Under the pieces are notes generated by a model that saw only the letters and a list, made by a program, of their open reading frames with translations, did no database searches and was not told where the DNA came from. From Bdellovibrionaceae bacterium UBA1609 (lineage in GTDB: Bacteria; Bdellovibrionota; Bdellovibrionia; Bdellovibrionales; UBA1609), in the NCBI GenBank assembly GCA_002321895.1, contig DCMZ01000003.1, forward strand, positions 585,070 through 649,069: a DNA stretch of 64,000 nt, given 5' to 3'. Below, piece after piece: positions 58,036 through 64,000 of this stretch. Both the position numbers and the translations under genes were made by a program. Positions within the stretch are counted from its first letter, which is position 1, and every line of letters starts with the position of its first letter.

Positions 58036-60117
58036 ATGAGTGATAAATTAAACGTAGCGGGCATTGTCAGTGAATGGGAAGACAAGGGGCTGCACGAGTC
58101 ACTCAATTGGAAAGGCACTTTTGACGACTATCTTGAGTTGGTAAAACAGAATCCGACAATCACTCGAAACGCTTTCCAAAGAATGTATGACATGATTATG
58201 GAGGCGGGAACAGAGACTTACATAGATGCTAAAAAGGAAGTCACTCGCTATAAATTTTTTGATGATGAAGTGAATAATGGTAAGGATGCTGTCTTCGGTT
58301 TGGATGTCCCTCTGATGAAGCTAATGAATGTTATGCGTTCTGCGGCTATGGGGTATGGAACTGAAAAGCGTGTAATACTCCTGCACGGGCCTGTAGGGAG
58401 TGCAAAGTCTACGATTTGCAGAATGATGAAAAAAGGCATTGAAGCTTATTCAAAAACTCCTCAAGGCGCTATTTATACATTTGAGTGGGTCGATGAAGGT
58501 GGGCAACTCGGCCACATCTTTGGTGAGGGTGTTCGAGTTTTTGAAAGTCCAATGCATGAGGAACCATTATTGCTATTTCCTAAATCAATGCGCCCCATGG
58601 TTTTTGAGAAGCTAAATAAGGGGAGCGGAAGCGATCATAAAATCAACGTGGAAGGAGAGGTTTGTCCTCCGAGTCGATATATTTTTCATGGATTAATGGA
58701 TCACTATCATGGAGACCTTGAAAAGGTTTTTGGTCATGTAAGAGTGAAAAGACTCGTTTTGAGTGAAGCTGATAGAATTGGGATTGGTACTTTTCAACCT
58801 AAAGATGAGAAAAACCAAGATTCTACGGAGTTAACAGGAGATATTAACTACAGAAAAATTGCACAATATGGATCGGACTCAGATCCGCGGGCTTTTAACT
58901 TTGATGGTGAATTCAACATTGCTAATCGTGGTGTTCTGGAATTTGTGGAAGTGTTAAAGCTGGATGTGGCATTCTTGTATGATCTACTTGGAGCTTCTCA
59001 AGAACATACCATTAAGCCTAAGAAGTTTGCGCAAACTCACATTGATGAAGTGATCATAGGGCATACCAACGAGCCGGAATATCGAAGGTTGCAAGATAAT
59101 GAATTTATGGAAGCCCTTCGCGATAGAACCGTAAAGATTGATATTCCCTATATTACAAAATTAAGACATGAGACCCAGATTTATAAAAAAGACTTTAATT
59201 CTAAAAAGCTTCGCGGAGTTAGTATTGCTCCACACACCTTAGAAATGGCTGCTATGTGGGCCGTTCTTACAAGGCTAGAAAAACCGAAGAAAGCGAATCT
59301 ATCTCGAATTCAAAAACTGAAACTATACAATGGCAAGTCGTTACCTAATTACACAGAAGACAACATTAAAGAATTACGTAAAGAGACTCGTCGTGAAGGA
59401 TTGGAAGGGATTTCTCCTAGATACATTCAGGACAAGATTTCCAATGCCATTGTGAATGCTCAGCAGTCTAATAATGGTTCAGTGAACCCATTTATGGTGC
59501 TTAATGAACTTGAGTCAGGCTTGAAGCATCACTCGTTGATTTCAAATGAGGAGTTAAAGGCCGATTACCGTGAACTTTTAGCCATTGTTAGGCAAGAATA
59601 CGAAGAAACCATCAAAGGTGAAGTTCAAAGAGCTATTAGTGCAGACGAGGGTGCTCTTCAAAGACTATGTGGAAATTACATTGATAATGTTAAGGCCTAC
59701 ACTCAAAAGGAAAAGGTTCGCAATCCTTTCACGGGTAAAGATGACGAGCCAGACGAGAGGTTAATGAGATCCATAGAGGAAAAAATTGAGATTCCCGAAA
59801 GCCGTAAAGATGATTTCCGTAGGGAAATTATGAACTACATAGGGGCGCTTTCACTTGAGGGGAAAACCTTTGATTATAAAACCAACGAGCGTCTGCATAA
59901 GGCCTTAGAACTAAAGCTCTTTGAAGATCAAAAAGATAGCATAAAGTTGACGACTCTCGTCTCATCGGTGGCAGACAAAGATACGCAAGAAAAAATTGAT
60001 ATCGTAAAAACTCGCTTGATTAAGGAATATGGCTACGACGAGATTTCAGCCACCGATGTTCTAAATTATGTGGCATCCATTTTCGCTAGAGGAGATGTGA
60101 AAGATCCGCAGAGGTAA
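58036..60117 (+). CDS. prkA: PrkA family serine protein kinase / AAA+ protein
   Basis: A 693-residue PrkA: N-terminal AAA domain with Walker A GPVGSAKST near residue 119, WVDEGGQLGHIFGEGV, and a C-terminal PrkA domain with the kinase-like fold. The family (YeaG in E. coli) acts in starvation and stationary-phase adaptation; kinase activity has been reported for some members and protease activity for others, so the biochemical role is unsettled. First of a prkA-yeaH-spoVR operon (next gene after 17 bases). GAAGGGGG precedes the ATG. The preceding 272-base gap has no clear promoter. Confidence 0.95.
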   Translation: MSDKLNVAGIVSEWEDKGLHESLNWKGTFDDYLELVKQNPTITRNAFQRMYDMIMEAGTETYIDAKKEVTRYKFFDDEVNNGKDAVFGLDVPLMKLMNVMRSAAMGYGTEKRVILLHGPVGSAKSTICRMMKKGIEAYSKTPQGAIYTFEWVDEGGQLGHIFGEGVRVFESPMHEEPLLLFPKSMRPMVFEKLNKGSGSDHKINVEGEVCPPSRYIFHGLMDHYHGDLEKVFGHVRVKRLVLSEADRIGIGTFQPKDEKNQDSTELTGDINYRKIAQYGSDSDPRAFNFDGEFNIANRGVLEFVEVLKLDVAFLYDLLGASQEHTIKPKKFAQTHIDEVIIGHTNEPEYRRLQDNEFMEALRDRTVKIDIPYITKLRHETQIYKKDFNSKKLRGVSIAPHTLEMAAMWAVLTRLEKPKKANLSRIQKLKLYNGKSLPNYTEDNIKELRKETRREGLEGISPRYIQDKISNAIVNAQQSNNGSVNPFMVLNELESGLKHHSLISNEELKADYRELLAIVRQEYEETIKGEVQRAISADEGALQRLCGNYIDNVKAYTQKEKVRNPFTGKDDEPDERLMRSIEEKIEIPESRKDDFRREIMNYIGALSLEGKTFDYKTNERLHKALELKLFEDQKDSIKLTTLVSSVADKDTQEKIDIVKTRLIKEYGYDEISATDVLNYVASIFARGDVKDPQR

Positions 60118-60134
60118 AAAGAGAAAAAGGTACT

Positions 60135-61226
60135 ATGGGTATTTTAGAAGACCACAGAAGATTTAAAGACATTGTTAGAGGTCGAATAAAGCATAATTTT
60201 AAAAAGTATGTAACTAACGGTGAAATGATTGGAAAGCAGGAAAACGATCTTGTTAAAATTCCTGTGCCTTCTATTGATCTCCCAAAATTTAAATACGGCC
60301 CGAAACAACAGGGCGGTGTTGGACAGGGGCAAGGTCAGCCAGGAGATGGGACTGGAGAAGGTGAGGGCCAAGGAGAAGCTGGAAACTCACCGGGTCAGCA
60401 TATGTTAGAAACGGAAGTTTCTCTGGAGGAACTTGCGGATATACTCGGTGAGAAATTGGAGTTACCGAGAATTGAACCTAAAGGTTTAAGTCAGGCGGCC
60501 ACTGAAGCCATTAAATACTCAGGTCGTGCCCCGGTTGGACCAGAGGGGTTACGACATTTTAAATCTTCTTATAAAGAGGCCTTAAAGAGATCCATTGCCT
60601 CTGGTACATATAATCCTGATGATCCTGTGATAATCCCAATTCGCAGAGATATGCGCTACAAATCCTTTAAAAAGACGATGCAGCCAAGAACCAAAGCCGT
60701 TGTCATCTATATGATGGATGTATCGGGATCCATGGGTGATGAGCAAAAAGAAATTGTTCGTTTAGAGAGTTTTTGGATAAATACATGGCTTAAGAGAAAT
60801 TATAAAGGGCTTGAAACCCGTTTTATCATTCACGATGCGGCAGCGAAAGAAGTGGATGAAAATACATTTTTCTCAACCAGTGAATCTGGAGGAACTCTTA
60901 TCAGTTCGGCTTACAAACTTTGTAAGAAACTCATTGAAACAGAATTCTCTCCTGCAGAGTGGAATGTATATCCCTTTCACTTCTCTGATGGAGATAATTG
61001 GAGTGGTGAAGACACTCGGCTCTGTGTAAAGATGCTTACGGATTTTTTTCTACCTCAGGTGAATATGTTTGGCTATGGACAAGTTGAGAGCAAGTATGGG
61101 AGTGGGCAGTTTGCAAAGGACCTAGAAAAAGCATTCCCTGAATCAGATAATATGATCATTAGCAAAATAGAAAACAGAGATAAAATAATTGCGTCCATCA
61201 AAGACTTTTTGGGAAAGGGGAAGTGA
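60135..61226 (+). CDS. yeaH: YeaH/YhbH family protein (DUF444)
   Basis: DUF444 protein of 363 residues, always near PrkA. It has a Gly/Gln-rich linker (near residues 55-80), a von Willebrand A-like domain with YMMDVSGSMGDEQKEIVR near residue 192 (MIDAS-type DxSxS), and FISTSESGGTLISS-like FFSTSESGGTLISSAYKLC. Function probably linked to the stress response. Gap of 17 bases from prkA and one base before spoVR. Direct biochemical activity is unknown. Confidence 0.93.
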   Translation: MGILEDHRRFKDIVRGRIKHNFKKYVTNGEMIGKQENDLVKIPVPSIDLPKFKYGPKQQGGVGQGQGQPGDGTGEGEGQGEAGNSPGQHMLETEVSLEELADILGEKLELPRIEPKGLSQAATEAIKYSGRAPVGPEGLRHFKSSYKEALKRSIASGTYNPDDPVIIPIRRDMRYKSFKKTMQPRTKAVVIYMMDVSGSMGDEQKEIVRLESFWINTWLKRNYKGLETRFIIHDAAAKEVDENTFFSTSESGGTLISSAYKLCKKLIETEFSPAEWNVYPFHFSDGDNWSGEDTRLCVKMLTDFFLPQVNMFGYGQVESKYGSGQFAKDLEKAFPESDNMIISKIENRDKIIASIKDFLGKGK

Positions 61227-61227
61227 T

Positions 61228-62736
61228 ATGGCGAATTTAACCCCTGAACTCGAAAGAGCCAGAAAAAGTATAATGAAAATTGCTGAACAAGTGGGTTTGG
61301 ATTTCTTTCAAACCGTATTTGAAGTGGTGGGATACAATGATCTTAATAAAATTGCTTCCTACGGGGGATTCCCCACTCGATACCCACATTGGCGTTGGGG
61401 TATGGAGTACGAGTCTTTGGCGAAGAGCTATCAATATGGACTTTCTAAAATCTATGAATTGGTGATCAACACGGATCCTTGTTATGCCTACCTGATGGAG
61501 GGCAATGAGTTTCTAGATCAGAAACTAGTTATGGCCCATGTTTATGGTCACTGTGATTTTTTTAAAAATAACCAATGGTTTTCCCAGACAGATCGCAAGA
61601 TGATGGACACGATGGCAAATCATGCCACTCGGGTTCGAAGATACATTGATCGTCACGGTGTTGAGGAAGTGGAGAACTTCATTGACCTATGTTTAAGTCT
61701 TGAAAACCTAATAGATCGTCATGCCCCTTATGCAAAAAATAAGGTGCAAGAGCAAAAGGAAGAAGCTCCCATCATTAACCCAGAGATATTTTCTCAAGAG
61801 CGACCGAAGCTCACAAAAGAGTATATGGAAGAATATTTGGAGGGGACTTCCAGCGAAGCCGCTAGGGGCAAGGATCAGAAGCGTTTTCCCTCTGAGCCAC
61901 AAAAAGACATCTTACAGTTTTTAATGCACTATGCTCCACTTGAGGACTGGCAACAGGATGTCTTGTCGATCATACGTGAGGAAGCCTATTACTTTGCTCC
62001 GCAAGGTATGACGAAGATCATGAATGAAGGCTGGGCTAGTTATTGGCATTCCAAGCTGATGACTGAGAGGATTATGGATGACTCTGAGGTGATTGATTTT
62101 GCCGATCGACATTCTGGAACAATGGCAATGGCACCGGGTGGATTTAACCCTTACAAGATCGGAATAGAGCTCTTTCGAAATATTGAATATCGATGGAATC
62201 GCGGGCAGTTTGGCAGGGATTGGTCCGAGTGTGCCGACATTCAAGAAAAGGCCAATTGGGATCGCCAAACCGGCCTGGGTCGGCAAAAAATATTTGAAGT
62301 TCGTAGGGATTATAATGACGTCACATTTATTGATGAGTTTTTATCAGAAGAATTTTGTGTCGAGCATAAGCTTTTTGTTTACAAGTTTAACGAGCGTAGT
62401 GGACAGTATGAAATCGACACTCGGGATTTTAAAAAGATAAAGCAGCAATTGTTATTCCAGCTCACAAATTTTGGTCAACCCATTATTAAGGTGATTGATG
62501 GAAACTTTGAGAATCGAGGCGAGCTGCTATTGTCCCATGATTTCGAAGGTGTGGATATGCAACCTGACTATATGGTGGCGACTCTCGAAAACCTACAGAA
62601 GGTTTGGTCTCGGCCTGTGAATCTAATCACAATTATGGATGGAGAGCAGAAAATATATCGCCACGATGGAAAAGAAATTCAAACTTTCAATCTGTCTACC
62701 TTGCCTAAGGGATCTGCAGAGGCATCGGAAGACTAG
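61228..62736 (+). CDS. spoVR: SpoVR family protein
   Basis: 502 residues. Typical SpoVR text is YPHWRWGMEYESLAKSYQYG, then NTDPCYAYLMEGN and HVYGHCDFFKNN, and IMNEGWASYWHSKLM, with conserved histidines. In Bacillus SpoVR affects spore cortex; in non-sporulators (YcgB) it is a stress gene. ATG 61228 is preferred to an upstream frame from 61189, which lies inside yeaH. Last of the prkA operon. No terminator hairpin is seen after it. Confidence 0.94.
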   Translation: MANLTPELERARKSIMKIAEQVGLDFFQTVFEVVGYNDLNKIASYGGFPTRYPHWRWGMEYESLAKSYQYGLSKIYELVINTDPCYAYLMEGNEFLDQKLVMAHVYGHCDFFKNNQWFSQTDRKMMDTMANHATRVRRYIDRHGVEEVENFIDLCLSLENLIDRHAPYAKNKVQEQKEEAPIINPEIFSQERPKLTKEYMEEYLEGTSSEAARGKDQKRFPSEPQKDILQFLMHYAPLEDWQQDVLSIIREEAYYFAPQGMTKIMNEGWASYWHSKLMTERIMDDSEVIDFADRHSGTMAMAPGGFNPYKIGIELFRNIEYRWNRGQFGRDWSECADIQEKANWDRQTGLGRQKIFEVRRDYNDVTFIDEFLSEEFCVEHKLFVYKFNERSGQYEIDTRDFKKIKQQLLFQLTNFGQPIIKVIDGNFENRGELLLSHDFEGVDMQPDYMVATLENLQKVWSRPVNLITIMDGEQKIYRHDGKEIQTFNLSTLPKGSAEASED

Positions 62737-62922
62737 AATTAATAGTTTTTTGTCTTCTATTTTCCGCAACGGTACATTTCTCATTCTTGGGCGTTTTATT
62801 TTGATATTAAGCTTACTTTTTTATGTAGTTCCTTTGATGTAGATAAAGAACCCCGTAAAATTTTCCGATTCTTGAGTGTTGGATCTATCTGTAGATGTTT
62901 CATCTCGGCGAAAGGCTGGAAA

Positions 62923-64000
62923 ATGAATTTTAAGGGGTTAAATGCTAAGTTAGTGGCTGCTTTTTTGTTGATTGGAGCGGTTCCGGTGATGGTTGCCATG
63001 ACCATTTCAATTAGTAAATCAGAGGAAGCGTTAAAAAAATCGTCACTGAGTCAGCTGGTGGCTATTCGTGAGGCTAAAGGGTTTCAAATTGAACAGCTAT
63101 TCTCAACAATGGAAAAACAAGTCGTTACACTTTCGAGTAATGATTTTGTTGTTGAGGCGGCCAAAAACTTTTCAAAAACTTTTTATAACTACAAAACAGA
63201 TGCCACTGAACAGCAGATTAATGAAAAGCTATTAGATTTTTACGAAAATCAGTTTGCATCCACTTATCGAGAGTCAAATGAGGTAATGAAAACCTCAGCA
63301 AAGTCTGTGTTGGATCAGCTTTCGCCACTAGAAAAGCAACTGCAATTTGATTACATCGCAAATAACCCGAATCCTTTAGGAGAAAAACATGAGTTGCTTT
63401 CTGGAGGTCCTCAGGAGTGGTCGAATCATCACAAGAAGTATCATCCTACATTTAAAAAATATTTAGAAGAGTTTGGTTATTACGATATTTTTATTGTAGA
63501 GCCACAGTCCGGACATATTATTTATTCTGTTTTTAAAGAGTTGGATTTTGCAACATCCTTAAAGACAGGTCCCTACAAAGACACAAACTTCGCTAAAGCA
63601 TTTAATATGGCTGCGAAGAGCCGAAATGCTGACGATGTGTTTGTTGTGGATTTGGAAAAGTATTACCCCTCCTATGAAGCGCCAGCTGGATTTTTATCAT
63701 CTCCCATTTTTGATAATGATCAGTTGGTTGGAGTACTTATATTCCAATTACCGGTAGCAAAAATTGACGAAATTATGACAAGCGGGAAAAATTGGAGACA
63801 AGTGGGATACGGTGAAAGCGGCGAAACTTACCTGGTGGGTTCGGACTATAAAATGCGGTCATTGTCTCGATTTTTAGTAGAAGATCAGCCGGGTTATAGG
63901 CAAATGGTGACTGAATTGGGAATGAGTTCGGAAACTATGAATTACATATTAAATAAAGAGACGACGACAATCAGTCAGGTTGTAGAGACAGCGGGAACGA
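62923..64000 (+). CDS. Chemoreceptor-like sensory protein, N-terminal part (runs off the window)
   Basis: The ATG at 62923 opens a frame with no stop to the window end (359 codons). It begins MNFKGLNAKLVAAFLLIGAV, then a membrane helix, a helical stretch (LVAIREAKGFQIEQLFSTME), and a Cache-like periplasmic domain ending YGESGETYLVGSDYKMRSLSRF. This last motif is typical of methyl-accepting chemotaxis proteins and of some cyclases and kinases. HAMP and output domains lie outside the window. The ribosome site is weak. Confidence 0.82.
   Translation, partial: MNFKGLNAKLVAAFLLIGAVPVMVAMTISISKSEEALKKSSLSQLVAIREAKGFQIEQLFSTMEKQVVTLSSNDFVVEAAKNFSKTFYNYKTDATEQQINEKLLDFYENQFASTYRESNEVMKTSAKSVLDQLSPLEKQLQFDYIANNPNPLGEKHELLSGGPQEWSNHHKKYHPTFKKYLEEFGYYDIFIVEPQSGHIIYSVFKELDFATSLKTGPYKDTNFAKAFNMAAKSRNADDVFVVDLEKYYPSYEAPAGFLSSPIFDNDQLVGVLIFQLPVAKIDEIMTSGKNWRQVGYGESGETYLVGSDYKMRSLSRFLVEDQPGYRQMVTELGMSSETMNYILNKETTTISQVVETAGT

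Noticed and set aside
1..64000. CRISPR array, tRNA or rRNA genes
   Set aside because: No regularly spaced direct repeats were seen, and no recognisable tRNA arms or conserved rRNA stretches. A tRNAscan/Infernal run would settle this.

Overview
The window looks like chromosomal DNA of a predatory Bdellovibrio-like bacterium (phylum Bdellovibrionota). The points in favour are many secreted proteins and lipoproteins with no recognisable family, two lipoproteins with the odd lipobox F-Q-N-C, frequent TTG/GTG starts preceded by clear Shine-Dalgarno sites, FliA (sigma-28)-like promoter boxes, and chemotaxis or sigma-54 regulators mixed with cell-wall genes. This is inference from gene content. There is no rRNA gene to prove it, and I saw no tRNA gene, CRISPR array, integrase or intact insertion sequence.

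Layout. 1-8100: the 5' end of galU (minus), a lipoprotein, an M23 endopeptidase, an outer-membrane barrel, a tiny basic protein, NagZ and a large TadG-like protein. 8170-11414: a secreted protein with two Opp/Dpp-type permeases, and an orphan mobile-mystery-protein-A regulator. 11415-15250: an AT-rich gap, two paralogous secreted proteins with a shared C-terminal motif, and a receiver-CheX protein. 15303-22119: a MurU/AmgK-like pair, a degenerate sigma-54 activator relative, an Ig-like lipoprotein and an intact sigma-54 activator. 22317-29913: a minus-strand operon with 4-base overlaps, PBP1A, then UvrA, then an ABC exporter. 30133-35970: a coiled-coil secreted protein, a glycosidase-like lipoprotein, a small membrane protein, and a tandem pair of cysteine-rich lipoproteins. 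36156-41797: xseA-xseB-ispA-tlyA, a dead patatin-like lipoprotein and pepP. 41869-49416: a HAD phosphatase, glpD, then mreB followed by a sigma-like protein, a membrane anti-sigma-like protein and a sensor kinase. 49421-57763: small secreted proteins, a RadC-type JAB protein, LpoB-like and COG3014 lipoproteins, a PhaR-type regulator, a GspG-like protein, a TPR lipoprotein and a LolB-like lipoprotein. 58036-64000: prkA-yeaH-spoVR and the start of a chemoreceptor-like sensor.

How the genes work together. Envelope biology dominates: peptidoglycan synthesis (PBP1A, LpoB-like, MreB), cutting (M23), recycling (NagZ, AmgK-like, MurU-like), lipoprotein placement (LolB-like) and surface display. Five or six genes carry sigma-28-like boxes 20-40 bases before their starts, which suggests a shared attack-phase/motility regulon. 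A 15-base palindrome of the type GTCTCA-N3-TGAGAC recurs in intergenic regions and may be an operator. Two REP-like palindrome families are scattered between genes.

The observations most worth following are the mreB-linked sigma/anti-sigma/kinase cluster, the tandem lipoproteins with internally repeated four-cysteine modules, the paralogous pair with the MIHRRYR motif, the patatin-like protein lacking its nucleophile, and the sigma-54 activator relative without a Walker A motif.
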